DNA from: Paractinoplanes ferrugineus
GTDB lineage: Bacteria; Actinomycetota; Actinomycetes; Mycobacteriales; Micromonosporaceae
Reading direction: 5' to 3'
DNA length: 64,000 bases
Assembly (NCBI RefSeq): GCF_016862195.1
Contig: NZ_BOMM01000063.1
Coordinates: 62,001 to 126,000 of the forward strand
Shown: positions 47,339 through 55,867 of the stretch, in pieces
How positions within the stretch are numbered: position 1 is the stretch's first letter
How the letters are laid out: each line of letters starts with the position of its first letter
The notes under the pieces: generated by a model
Told to the model about the DNA's origin: nothing
Databases searched by the model: none
Seen by the model: only the letters and a program-made list of their open reading frames with translations
Translations under genes and position numbers: made by a program

Positions 47339-47375
47339 GCATCCGGCCACCCGAGAGCTAGCGGTGGCCGGATGC
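47339..47375 (-). terminator. Terminator of the dehydrogenase operon
   Basis: GCATCCGGCCACC and GGTGGCCGGATGC form a perfect 13-bp stem around an 11-base loop, 11 bp downstream of the alcohol dehydrogenase stop codon on the minus strand. Confidence 0.85.
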
Positions 47376-47385
47376 GGTTGGGTGG

Positions 47386-48561
47386 TCAGGGTTTGAGGAC
47401 GATCTTCTCGCAGTTGTCCTGCTTGTTCTTGAAGATGTCGAAGCCGTGTTCGGCCTGGTCGAGCGGCAGGGTGTGGGTAATGATCCGGGTCGGGTCGATC
47501 TCGCCGCGTTCGATGCGCTGCAGCAGGGGCTTCATGTAGCGCTGCACGTGGCACTGCCCGGTGCGCAGGGTCAGGGAGCGGTTCATCCAGGCGCCCGTGG
47601 GGAACTTGTCCATCAGTCCGCCGTAGACGCCGATCACGGAGACGACGCCGCCGCTGCGGCAGGACATGATCGCCTGGCGCAACGCGTGCGGGCGTTCAGT
47701 CTCCGAGCGTACGGCCTGCTTGACCCGGTCGTAGGCGGCGATGTGCGCACTGCCATGGGTGGCTTCCATACCGACCGCGTCGATGCACTTGTCCGGCCCC
47801 CGGCCGCCGGTCAGTTCCAGCAGCGTTGAGCGCACGTCGACCTCGTCGAAGTTCACCGGGATGTGGCCGGCCCGTTCGGCCATCTGCAGCCGGTAGGGCT
47901 CCTTGTCAATGGCGATGACCTTCGCGGCACCGAGCACCCGGGCGCTGTCCATGGCGAACTGCCCGACCGGGCCGGCGCCCCACACCGCCACCACGTCGGA
48001 CGGCTGGATGTCGCACATCTCGGCGCCCATGTAACCGGTGGGCAGGATGTCGGACAGGAACAGCACCTGCTCGTCGGTGAGGTCGGACTCGATTTTCAGC
48101 GGGCCGACGTCGGCGAACGGCACCCGCGCGTACTGCGCCTGCCCGCCGGCGAAGCCGCCGGTCAGATGCGAGTACCCGAAGATTCCTGCGGTGGGGTGGC
48201 CGAACATCTTCTCCGAGATGCCGGCGTTCGGGTTGGTGTTCTCGCAACAGGAGTACAGCTCGGCGGCGCAGGCGCCGCAGGCGCCGCAGGCGATCGGGAA
48301 CGGTACGACGACCCGGTCGCCGACCCGCAGCTTGTCCGCGGACACCCCGGATCCGACCTCGATCACCTCGCCCATGAACTCGTGGCCGAGGATGTCCCCG
48401 TCTTGCATGGTGGGGACGTAGCCGTCGACCAGGTGCAGGTCGGAGCCGCAGATCGCGGTGGAGGTGATCCGGACGATGGCGTCGCGGTTGTTCAGGATCT
48501 TGGGGTCCGGCACGTCGCGGACCTCGACCTTGTTACGGCCGGCCCAGGTGTTCGCCCTCAT
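47386..48561 (-). CDS. Zinc-dependent alcohol dehydrogenase, formaldehyde-dehydrogenase-like
   Basis: 391 residues starting MRANTWAGRNKVEVRDVPDP. Catalytic zinc ligands are seen in TAICGSDLHL (Cys) and ILGHEFMGEV (His-Glu). The structural zinc lobe is shortened but present as CGACGACAAELYSCC. A Rossmann motif VAVWGAGPVGQFA binds NAD. These enzymes oxidise alcohols or S-hydroxymethyl adducts. The start overlaps the stop of the SRPBCC gene by 4 bp; the same two-gene pairing is common in actinobacteria. Confidence 0.9.
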   Translation of the reverse strand: MRANTWAGRNKVEVRDVPDPKILNNRDAIVRITSTAICGSDLHLVDGYVPTMQDGDILGHEFMGEVIEVGSGVSADKLRVGDRVVVPFPIACGACGACAAELYSCCENTNPNAGISEKMFGHPTAGIFGYSHLTGGFAGGQAQYARVPFADVGPLKIESDLTDEQVLFLSDILPTGYMGAEMCDIQPSDVVAVWGAGPVGQFAMDSARVLGAAKVIAIDKEPYRLQMAERAGHIPVNFDEVDVRSTLLELTGGRGPDKCIDAVGMEATHGSAHIAAYDRVKQAVRSETERPHALRQAIMSCRSGGVVSVIGVYGGLMDKFPTGAWMNRSLTLRTGQCHVQRYMKPLLQRIERGEIDPTRIITHTLPLDQAEHGFDIFKNKQDNCEKIVLKP

Positions 48562-49562
48562 GCCTCTGCTCCCTTCTCCAGCTCGGCGTCCGACAGCGGT
48601 TGCGCCGGGCGTTGCGGGAATTCCTTGCGGGCGCGTTTGCCCCACGGGGCGCCGTCGGAGCGGACCACCTCGCCGGTCTCCAGGACCTGCTTGAACCGGC
48701 GCAGGTCGTCGTCGAGCTGCTGGTGCGGTTCCTCGCCGAAGTACTTCGCGACCGCCTTGCCGACCGCGCCGCCGGGAATGTCGTAGACCAGCACGACGTG
48801 CACCTCGGTGCTCACCCCGTCCGGGGCGGGCACGAACCGAACCGTGCCGGCATTGGGCACCTTGGCATCGCCGGTCGAGCGCCAGGCGATCTTCTCGCCC
48901 GGCGTCTCCTCGGTAATCTCCGCGTCCCACTCCACATCGGAGCCGAACGGTGCGGAGGCGGACCAATGGCTGGTCCGGTCACCGGTGGTACGCACCTGCT
49001 CGAGGTGCGCCATGAACGTCGGAAGGTTCTGCAGGTCGCGCCAGAATGCGTACACCTCCGACGCGGGTCTGCGGATGGTTGTCGTGGCTGTCAGATCCAT
49101 GGATCCTCCTTCGCGTTCTCTGCGCGCGCTCCGCGCCGTCGGCGCGGAGCCGGTCTTGCTCGTCTGGGTTGCCCGCACCGCGGTCAGCAGGTCCAGCGCC
49201 GTGATCCCGGCGATGGCGCCGGTGACGGCGAGGAGCCGCCGTCGGCGGTGCCCGTCGCGGTGGGCGATGGCCATGGCGAGCGCGGTGAGGTCCATCGCGT
49301 CGCCGGCGACCCGGGTCCACGCCCAGACGTTCTTGCGCCGGCTCGTCAGGAGCCCGGCCCCATGGACCAGTTCCCGGGCTCCGACCAGTGGTACGACAGT
49401 CCTCGACGTGGCGGAGTCGTCCACCCCGCTGATCCTGCGCACCGTGTCCGGCGCGGCCAGCTGGGCCACGCCCAGACCGAGACTCATCCAGCCCAGTCCG
49501 CGGCCACGCCGCTGCACCTCGTCCTGCCGTGCCTCTGATTCTCGAGTTGCCAGTTGCGTCAT
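48558..49562 (-). CDS. SRPBCC (cyclase/dehydrase-like) protein with membrane N-terminus
   Basis: 334 residues. The first 150 have two or three hydrophobic stretches (LGLGVAQLAAP, LLAVTGAIAGITALDLL) and resemble the small membrane domains fused to SRPBCC proteins. From about 165 the START/Bet v1 fold begins with MDLTATTTIRRPASEVYAFW and the helix LPTFMAHLEQVR; it ends VAKYFGEEPHQQLDDDLRRFKQ. Such domains bind hydrophobic ligands. Translation is coupled to the dehydrogenase, suggesting both act on one compound. Confidence 0.85.
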   Translation of the reverse strand: MTQLATRESEARQDEVQRRGRGLGWMSLGLGVAQLAAPDTVRRISGVDDSATSRTVVPLVGARELVHGAGLLTSRRKNVWAWTRVAGDAMDLTALAMAIAHRDGHRRRRLLAVTGAIAGITALDLLTAVRATQTSKTGSAPTARSARREREGGSMDLTATTTIRRPASEVYAFWRDLQNLPTFMAHLEQVRTTGDRTSHWSASAPFGSDVEWDAEITEETPGEKIAWRSTGDAKVPNAGTVRFVPAPDGVSTEVHVVLVYDIPGGAVGKAVAKYFGEEPHQQLDDDLRRFKQVLETGEVVRSDGAPWGKRARKEFPQRPAQPLSDAELEKGAEA

Positions 49563-49815
49563 GGCAGCCTCCGTATCCGATCGCACCCTGCCGAACGTCC
49601 CGGTGCACCGTGACCCGGGGCGCGTCTGATTTGACTCGCGTACCCCTCCGAATGCCACCGAAACGGATGCATCCTCTCGTGACCCATCCGTGGTGCTGAG
49701 CCGAAATGGACAGACTTTTCGGAAGTTGACCGCAAGGTCCTTCCCGGGTAGACCGGGGCATGTGCCCGGACCGGACTGTCGCCGGGCGAGGGCGAGCTGA
49801 CGGCGAGGAGCGACG

Positions 49816-50925
49816 ATGACCCATGGTGGACCGCACCGTCCGGAGATCGTCGTCGGACTGGTGGCAACCCCGCCGGACCACCCAGCTCGGGTCACCGCGC
49901 AGCTGCGCGCCGAGCTGGCCGGCCGACTCGCCGAGCGGGTGGACGCCGACGCGCGTTGGATTGTCCGGGAAGGCTGGGGTGACGTGGCGCCGCGCCGTGA
50001 CGGTGGCGCCGACGCGCTGCTCGACGACTTGGCTCAGCGGCATACCGACGATGGTTGGGACGTCGCGGTCTGTCTCACCGATCTGCCGTTGCACACCGAC
50101 CGGATGCCGCTGGTCGCGCAGACCTCCGCCCGGCGCCGAGCCGTTCTCGTATCGTTGCCCGCGCTCGGGCTGCGCCAATTGCCTGCCGTCCGCGCGGTCG
50201 TCCCGGACCTCGTGGGACGGATACTCACCGACGCCTCCGATGAGCGGGTGCCGCCGTCCGCTCGGGAACCGGCCGAGCTGGCAAGCCAGGTCACCGCCGT
50301 GCACCGGGCGCACGGCGAGGGCGACTCCGGAGAGTGGCGCTACGTCGCCTCCCGGCTGACCGGCCGGATGCGGCTACTGGCCGGAATGGTCCGCGCGAAC
50401 CGCCCCGGGCGCGCTCTGTTGGGCCTGTCCAAACTGCTGGTCGGCGCGTTCGGCACAGCTGCGTTCGCGCTCACCACCAGCACCATCTGGCAGATGGGCG
50501 ATGCCCTCGGCCCCCTACGCCTCACCGTGATCATGCTGCTCGGTCTGATCGCGCTGGTGGCCTGGCTGATCATCGCGCACGACCTGTGGGAGAAGCCGGA
50601 CCGGGACACGTCGCCCGAGCTGGCCCGGATGTTCAACTGGGGCACCGTCCTCACCCTCGCTCTGGCCACCGCGGTGTCCTACGTTGTGCTTTTCGTCGGA
50701 ACGGCACTCGCCGCGGCACTACTGATCGACAACTCCGTGCTGGAACAGACCCTGCAACGACCGGCCCATGCCACCGACTACCTGACCCTCGCCTGGATCA
50801 TCAGCTCCCTGGCCACCGTCGGCGGTGCGATCGGCTCAGGACTCGAAGACGAGGAAACGGTCCGGGCCGCCGCCTACGGATACCACCCTGAACCCGACGG
50901 CTGGCAGGACCAGAAGGCTCGCTAA
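49816..50925 (+). CDS. Multi-span membrane protein of unknown function
   Basis: 369 residues. A soluble N-terminal half of about 190 residues (EIVVGLVATPPDHPARVTAQL; DVAVCLTDLPLHTDRMPLVA) is followed by about four spans between 205 and 345 (LLVGAFGTAAFALTTSTIWQ, VIMLLGLIALVAWLIIA, TVLTLALATAVSYVVLFVG and LAWIISSLATVGGAIG). The same layout occurs in actinobacterial proteins without assigned function. Divergent from the SRPBCC gene, with a 253-bp promoter region between them. Confidence 0.8.
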   Translation: MTHGGPHRPEIVVGLVATPPDHPARVTAQLRAELAGRLAERVDADARWIVREGWGDVAPRRDGGADALLDDLAQRHTDDGWDVAVCLTDLPLHTDRMPLVAQTSARRRAVLVSLPALGLRQLPAVRAVVPDLVGRILTDASDERVPPSAREPAELASQVTAVHRAHGEGDSGEWRYVASRLTGRMRLLAGMVRANRPGRALLGLSKLLVGAFGTAAFALTTSTIWQMGDALGPLRLTVIMLLGLIALVAWLIIAHDLWEKPDRDTSPELARMFNWGTVLTLALATAVSYVVLFVGTALAAALLIDNSVLEQTLQRPAHATDYLTLAWIISSLATVGGAIGSGLEDEETVRAAAYGYHPEPDGWQDQKAR

Positions 50926-50930
50926 CCCCG

Positions 50931-53333
50931 TCAGGGCGACGCGATGCCGGCGGTCCTGGCGGCGTAGGCGTGCCAGTCTCCCGCGGCCGCGCGTTGCCAG
51001 TCCACGGCGCTACTGATGTCAATGCCCAGGCAGCGGGCGAGCAGACCCGCGGGCAGGTCGACGGCGAGCTGGAACAGGGCGGCGGTGCGGGCGGCGTGGG
51101 TGGACATGCTCAGCGCAGCGAGGCGTTTGCGCAGCATGCCCGCACTGATCGGCTGGTTCCATGGACGGCCGGGAAAAATCCACGGCGTCGCGGCGCGATC
51201 GGTGCCGGCACGCTCGGCCACAAGCCGGGCGAAGAGGTCGGCCACGGCCGGTGGCAGGTCGATCGGAGTGGTGCCGAAGGTGATCCGGACACCGCCGGAG
51301 CCGCTGTCGAGATGGTCGAACCGCAGCAGCCGGATCCGTGCCGCGGTCTGCGCGTATAGCACGACGAGCAGGCCGGCGAGGCGGTCTTCGGTGGGCACGG
51401 CATCGTCGTGCAGCAGGCGGCGAGCCAGAGCCCATCGATGGTCGTGATCGATGCGGCTGCCGGGTCCTGCCCACTGCTGCACGGGGATGGCCACGGTGGT
51501 GAGTCGCTCGCGGCGGGCCCACCGCAGGAACAGGCCGAGCTCGGCGCGCCGAGCAACGCGGTGGCCGGCGAGCCACTCGTCGATGTCGGCCTGTCGTAGG
51601 TCGGCGAGGGTGTGCCCGGATTCGGCGAGGGTGGCCAGGACTGCGGCCGCCGCTCGGACGTGGTTACGGATGGGTGCGGCTTGTCCGTCGGTTGCCGGCT
51701 TCTGCAGGCCGGTCCGGGCCCGCAGCTTGCGTAGGTGGTACCAGACGGCGTAGCGGTACAAGATGGTGCGTTGCTTCGGGTCCGCGATGGCGGCGACAGC
51801 CCGGTTCATCCACTGCTCGAGACGCCGGAGGTGTTCGTCGTGCGTCGGCAGCACTCCGGCAGCGACCAGTATCCGCCGCACATATCGGACGGTCTTGGTG
51901 TCCGGGATCTGGTCCAGTCCTTCATGGGATAGCTCCACGGCGCCGGCGGCCAGATCTCGCAGCAGGGCCTTTGCGGCAGGGCGCCGGGCCAACCAGGTTC
52001 GGACGCTGCCGGGCCGATCGACTCTCCGCCACCACACCAGAAGCGGTACCAACTCGGGTCGTACCTGGTCGCCGACGGTCAGCAGCGGCTGCACGATCGC
52101 GATGAGCCGACAGCTCGGGCAGGCACTTTCAGTCGGTTGGGCCGAACCACATGACGGGCACTTATGCCGCCGGCGTCTCGGCGTGCCGGGCTGCGCGGGT
52201 GTGCACAAGGCGCACCGTGGATCCTTCAGGGTTCCGCTGTGCGGGGCTCGGATCTTGCCGCAGCCGCCACAGCGCAGCCGCCGAGCGTGGCAGGACCGGC
52301 AGCGGGGTTGCCCGGTCAACGCCGACCGGTTCCCGGGGGCCCGTTCCCCGCACAAGGTGCAGGTGAGCAGCGGCGACTGGCGGCACGACGCGCAGAGCGG
52401 TCCCTGCGGGGTCCGGTTGTTGACCGGGCGCAGGTGCCCGCAGCCGACGCACCGTTCGGCGTTTGCCGGGTTCCGGCTGTGGCAGGGCCCGCATAGCGGC
52501 TGGCCTCGCCGGTCGCGGCTGCTCACCTCACGGACCTTGCCGCACTGGGCGCATGGCGCGGCCCGCACCTGCCGGTCGCACCGGGCACAGAGCCACGCCT
52601 CCGCGTGCCACTTCACCAACGCCACGACACGGCCGCAGTGCGGACATCCCGGCCGGACCATTCCCGCCACACCGGCCTCGGTCAGCGAGTCGACCAGTCG
52701 TAGCACCGTCCGCACCGGCGCATGAGCAGCCCGACCGCGCAACAGATCAGGATCTGCTGTCACCGCGGCGACAAGTGCCCACTGCCGGAACAGACCCGGA
52801 GCCACCCGTCGCGCCGCCGTCCGTACGACGGTCGGTTCAGCGCCCGGGTCGATGCCCCGAACCGCGGACGTCAATGCTGCCCAGTCGGGTTGCTCCGGCA
52901 ACGACCGGCACCGCGGACACCGCCACGAGGCGTTCTGGTCCCGTATGGTCGAGCGGCGCAGCTGCCCGCAGCCGGCGCATTCGCGGGTCGGCGTTCGGCA
53001 GCCGTCGCAACACCAGGCCGATCCCCGCACCGATGACAACGGCCGGGCGCAACCGCGGCAGGCCGGAGCCGCCACCGCCGCCGCACCGATACGGCGCAGC
53101 AGAAGCATGAGTTCACCCAGCACCTGCGGCGCCGGGGACCGCCCGTCACACAGCACCTCCGGTCGGTCCACCAGCACCCGCACCACCTGCCGCTGCCGCA
53201 CGACCGTGTTCACGACAGTGGTCACGGCATTCTCGACGGTGGCCCGGTCCGCCGTCGGGTCGACCGCGAGGATCCGCTGCACGATGACATCCCGTGGTGC
53301 AGCGCCCGCCGTGCCAGCCGCCTCGGTGTTCAC
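50931..53333 (-). CDS. Large zinc-ribbon protein with C-terminal tyrosine-recombinase-like domain
   Basis: 800 residues from a GTG. Residues about 95-420 contain a long run of CxxC pairs (CRGCARPL, CDGCRTP, CAGCGQL, CPHCGRV, CARCDRQ, CAQCGKV, CVGCGHL, CGGCGKI, CPSCGSA), that is, an array of zinc ribbons. The C-terminal 250 residues look like a phage integrase: box I TAARIRLLRF, then HAAR (His746, Arg749) and a possible catalytic Tyr790 in GDWHAYAAR. The usual second His before the Tyr is not obvious. Third gene of an operon overlapping the XRE gene by 4 bp. Probably the second recombinase of the element, comparable to TnpB of Tn554. Confidence 0.75.
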   Translation of the reverse strand: MNTEAAGTAGAAPRDVIVQRILAVDPTADRATVENAVTTVVNTVVRQRQVVRVLVDRPEVLCDGRSPAPQVLGELMLLLRRIGAAAVAAPACRGCARPLSSVRGSAWCCDGCRTPTRECAGCGQLRRSTIRDQNASWRCPRCRSLPEQPDWAALTSAVRGIDPGAEPTVVRTAARRVAPGLFRQWALVAAVTADPDLLRGRAAHAPVRTVLRLVDSLTEAGVAGMVRPGCPHCGRVVALVKWHAEAWLCARCDRQVRAAPCAQCGKVREVSSRDRRGQPLCGPCHSRNPANAERCVGCGHLRPVNNRTPQGPLCASCRQSPLLTCTLCGERAPGNRSALTGQPRCRSCHARRLRCGGCGKIRAPHSGTLKDPRCALCTPAQPGTPRRRRHKCPSCGSAQPTESACPSCRLIAIVQPLLTVGDQVRPELVPLLVWWRRVDRPGSVRTWLARRPAAKALLRDLAAGAVELSHEGLDQIPDTKTVRYVRRILVAAGVLPTHDEHLRRLEQWMNRAVAAIADPKQRTILYRYAVWYHLRKLRARTGLQKPATDGQAAPIRNHVRAAAAVLATLAESGHTLADLRQADIDEWLAGHRVARRAELGLFLRWARRERLTTVAIPVQQWAGPGSRIDHDHRWALARRLLHDDAVPTEDRLAGLLVVLYAQTAARIRLLRFDHLDSGSGGVRITFGTTPIDLPPAVADLFARLVAERAGTDRAATPWIFPGRPWNQPISAGMLRKRLAALSMSTHAARTAALFQLAVDLPAGLLARCLGIDISSAVDWQRAAAGDWHAYAARTAGIASP

Positions 53334-53662
53334 GAGTCGGGCCGCATGATCCGGGCCCGCCTCGGGCGAAGATCACCGAGATGGTCGTCGGCGGCGCCGG
53401 CCGCCTTGCGCACGCGGGTGTGCTGGGCTGCGGCGACGGGTTCGATGAGGTCCTCCATGCGGCAGTCGAGAACGTCCAGCAGCGCCATCAGAATCCGCAG
53501 GCTCATCCGCTCTGGGCGTTCGACCACCAGGCGGTACACCTGGCTCGACGACAAGGTGATGTCGCGGGCCGCGAGCGGCGCGATCAGGTCCGTGGTCGAG
53601 AACATCCCCCGGCCCGCCATCAGCTGCCGCAAGTGCCATCGGTAGTCCAACTTGCCGTCCAC
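53330..53662 (-). CDS. XRE-type helix-turn-helix protein
   Basis: 110 residues from a GTG with a GGAGGAG ribosome site. A Cro/C1-type helix-turn-helix is seen in LRQLMAGRGMFSTTDLIAPL and ITLSSSQVYRLVVERPERMS, then a short helix RILMALLDVLDCRMEDLIEP, the usual end of such XRE domains. Lies between the two recombinase genes, 14 bp after one and overlapping the other. It could control the operon or direct recombination. Confidence 0.82.
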   Translation of the reverse strand: MDGKLDYRWHLRQLMAGRGMFSTTDLIAPLAARDITLSSSQVYRLVVERPERMSLRILMALLDVLDCRMEDLIEPVAAAQHTRVRKAAGAADDHLGDLRPRRARIMRPDS

Positions 53663-53676
53663 GTGACTCCTCCTGC

Positions 53677-54792
53677 CTATCCGGTGGCACAGTCGGGGTC
53701 GAACGCTGGTGCCAGCGCCTGCCGCAGCGCTGAGTTCATGAAGGCATCGCTGACGTGCGTGTAGATCGCCGTCGAGCTGTCGCACTCGTGACCGACCTGA
53801 ACCTGGATGAACCGACGGTCGACCCCGTCCTCCGTCAAGTGCGTCACATAGGCATGCCGCAGCGAATGCGGTCGCAACTCAGCCGGCAGCAGCAGCGCGT
53901 CCCGGTACGCCACGAATCGTGCGTTGATCTCCGCCGGTTGCAGCCGGCCACCCCGCTCGGTCAGCCACAGCGCCGGATGATCGGCGCAGCGGAACCGCGG
54001 GCGCACATTGTCGACGTAGTCCGCCAGCGCCTCCACCGCCCAGCCCATCATCGACAACACGGTGCGCCGGCGCGGCGCCCGCCCGCGCTTGGCCTTGCCG
54101 TAACGCACGCTCAGCGACCCGAACCGGCCGAACTGTGCCGCCTGCGGGTTGCGCGCCCAGTCGACCACATCCAGTTTCGAGGTCTCCGTACGCCGCAGCC
54201 CCCACCCGTAGATCACCTTGAACATCGTGGCGTCGCGATACGCCACCAAAGCACCCTTACGCCGATTGCGGATCGCTCGGTCGACTTGGTCATCGGCGTA
54301 GTCCAGAAACTTCTGCAACTCGGCCCTCGTGAACGCCCGAGCCTCGGGCCGGCCCTCGTACTGGTTGACGTGCGCGATGGTGTTCCACTCGTGGCAGATC
54401 AGGCTCGGGAACGTCCCGAAACGCTGCTCACATGCCGCGACCCAGCCGTACCGGCCATCGGTCAAGAACTCCGTGAACAGCCTCAGCATGCTCTGGTAGT
54501 GCCGCACCGTTGACGGTGCCAGATGCCGTTCGGCCAGCAGCCACCCCGACCACTCGTCCACGTGCGCCGCAGTCCACTGCCACGGATACTCGTTCGTGAA
54601 CGCCAGAAACCGGCGGACCAGCAGCTCTCGGTCCAGGATCGAATCTTCGTGCAGTCCCCGAGCGGCCTGCTGCGCGCGCCAGCCACGCAGCATCGCCTCG
54701 ACCATCGCTTCTTCCGGCCGAAGATGTACCACGCCGGCCGTCAGTTCCAACCGCGCCGAACCGGGCACCTCCAGCTGCCGATGCTGCGCCAT
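53677..54792 (-). CDS. Tyrosine recombinase (phage integrase family)
   Basis: 371 residues. An N-terminal SAM-like core-binding domain (about 30-130) is followed by the catalytic domain with all key residues: Arg200 in GWGLRRTE, His309 and Arg312 in HSLRHAYVTHL, His335 in VQVGHECDSS and the nucleophile Tyr344 in AIYTHVSDA. First gene of the three-gene recombinase operon, starting about 150 bp from the point where the ligase gene is interrupted. Size and position match TnpA of Tn554. Confidence 0.92.
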   Translation of the reverse strand: MAQHRQLEVPGSARLELTAGVVHLRPEEAMVEAMLRGWRAQQAARGLHEDSILDRELLVRRFLAFTNEYPWQWTAAHVDEWSGWLLAERHLAPSTVRHYQSMLRLFTEFLTDGRYGWVAACEQRFGTFPSLICHEWNTIAHVNQYEGRPEARAFTRAELQKFLDYADDQVDRAIRNRRKGALVAYRDATMFKVIYGWGLRRTETSKLDVVDWARNPQAAQFGRFGSLSVRYGKAKRGRAPRRRTVLSMMGWAVEALADYVDNVRPRFRCADHPALWLTERGGRLQPAEINARFVAYRDALLLPAELRPHSLRHAYVTHLTEDGVDRRFIQVQVGHECDSSTAIYTHVSDAFMNSALRQALAPAFDPDCATG

Positions 54793-54855
54793 TCACCCAT
54801 CCCTCCCGATGGGCGTTAAGTGCATCAGATGCAGGAACGGCCGTCAGTCACCAGA

Positions 54856-55131
54856 TCAGGTGACCCATCCCGAAGCCCCGCAATTCGAACCGACTGGCCC
54901 TGCTGAGCGCCATGCCTCGCCCATTGGATGGAATTCCTGAGGGTTGGGGAAATACGGCGTGAGATCCTTGGCCTGGCGGCTTTGCAGATAGACCCCATCC
55001 GGCCTGACGAACGCCAGGCACCTCCAGCCGTCAAACTTGACCTCGTACGCGCAACCGCCGCGACACATCCGCGGTTCGGGCAGCTCGGCCACCCCGACGC
55101 AGCGCATCGGCTCGATCGGCGGCCTAAGCAT
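54856..55131 (-). pseudogene. ATP-dependent DNA ligase, 5' part with catalytic lysine
   Basis: Starts MLRPPIEPMRCVGVAELPEP, the ordinary N-terminus of these ligases, and has motif I YEVKFDGWR with the AMP-accepting Lys32 and then VYLQSRQAKDLTPYFP. Similarity stops at about residue 63 (near 54941), after which about 25 unrelated residues lead to a stop. The rest of the enzyme is found at 46430-47275. Confidence 0.8.
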
Positions 55132-55241
55132 CCCCCGAAGCTAACGATCATGGCGCGCCCTGCGTGCCGGAATGACCATTTCGTACCGGCCGCGCACTCG
55201 GACCACGGTTGAACTACACCACTGTTCTTTGATCGAAAATA

Positions 55242-55720
55242 TTGCCGCTGAGCTGGGCAGACGCGATCGTGGAAGAACCGGCGGACGCTCGGCCACACGG
55301 AAGCAATGAGTCACTGAAGGTCACACTCACCCATGCGGTCCGAGGTCCGCCGCTTGGGCTCCGCGACCGCCCGACCGGTCGCGAAGACCTCGCCGCAGCT
55401 GCGCTCGATGTCTTCCTCGCCGCAGTAGGCGGGCGTGCCGTCGAGCTGGAGCAGGTGCCAATCCGGCATCGCGTCGCCGGACAAGACGGAGACCCGGTAC
55501 GCACGCCGACGCCGATGGCGATGGCTGGTTCGCCTGGATGCTGCCGATCTCTGATGGCACGACCGTGCAGGTCCGCATTCCTGGGGTGGAGCTGGCGCGG
55601 ATGCGAGACGACCTCAGCGCCGCGGCGCCGTGCCTGTACGTGAACGCTAATCCGTGGGGTTGGGACGCTGCGGTCGGGTCCGTGGCGAATGAAGGGATGA
55701 AGCTGAGGCAGTCGCCGTAG
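55242..55720 (+). pseudogene. Possible frameshifted hypothetical gene
   Basis: Two adjoining frames look coding. The first gives SNESLKVTLTHAVRGPPLGL and DLAAAALDVFLAAVGGRAVE; the second, starting about 55500, gives DGDGWFAWMLPISDGTTVQV and continues to a TAG at 55718. A one-base indel near 55490-55510 would join them into about 155 residues. No family is recognised. It might also be two unrelated short frames. Confidence 0.35.
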
Positions 55721-55867
55721 TCTGCGATGGCCTCCTGGAACCTGAAATCTGAGAACCGCGCTCCGCTGCTGCAATGGTCGGGTGGAGTTCATGCCGGCAG
55801 TCGCTGGGAAGACAGCAGCCCCGCACGAGGTGCGGGGCTGCTGGAGCAGCAGTTCGGTGGTCCAAGG

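Larger units (their letters stand above)
47275..54945 (-). mobile_element. Putative Tn554-like integrated element interrupting a DNA ligase gene
   Basis: The segment lies between the 3' part (left) and 5' part (right) of one ligase gene, both read leftwards. Within 150 bp of its right edge starts an operon of tyrosine recombinase, small XRE protein and a very large second recombinase-like protein, resembling the tnpA-tnpC-tnpB content of Tn554. Cargo would be an alcohol dehydrogenase, an SRPBCC protein and a membrane protein. Tn554 makes no target duplication and has no terminal inverted repeats; none was found here. Edges are known only to within about 20 bp. Confidence 0.55.

Noticed and set aside
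47328..54936. GGATGGAGTTC (47328) and GGATGGAATTC (54926) near both ends of the element as attachment-site repeats
   Set aside because: Only 11 bases with one mismatch, and not at the points where ligase similarity stops; likely chance.
54880..54960. GGTTCGAATTGC on the minus strand looked like a tRNA T-loop, which would suit an integrase target
   Set aside because: No matching acceptor stem, D-arm or anticodon arm could be folded upstream or downstream; it lies in the sequence between ligase break and recombinase gene.
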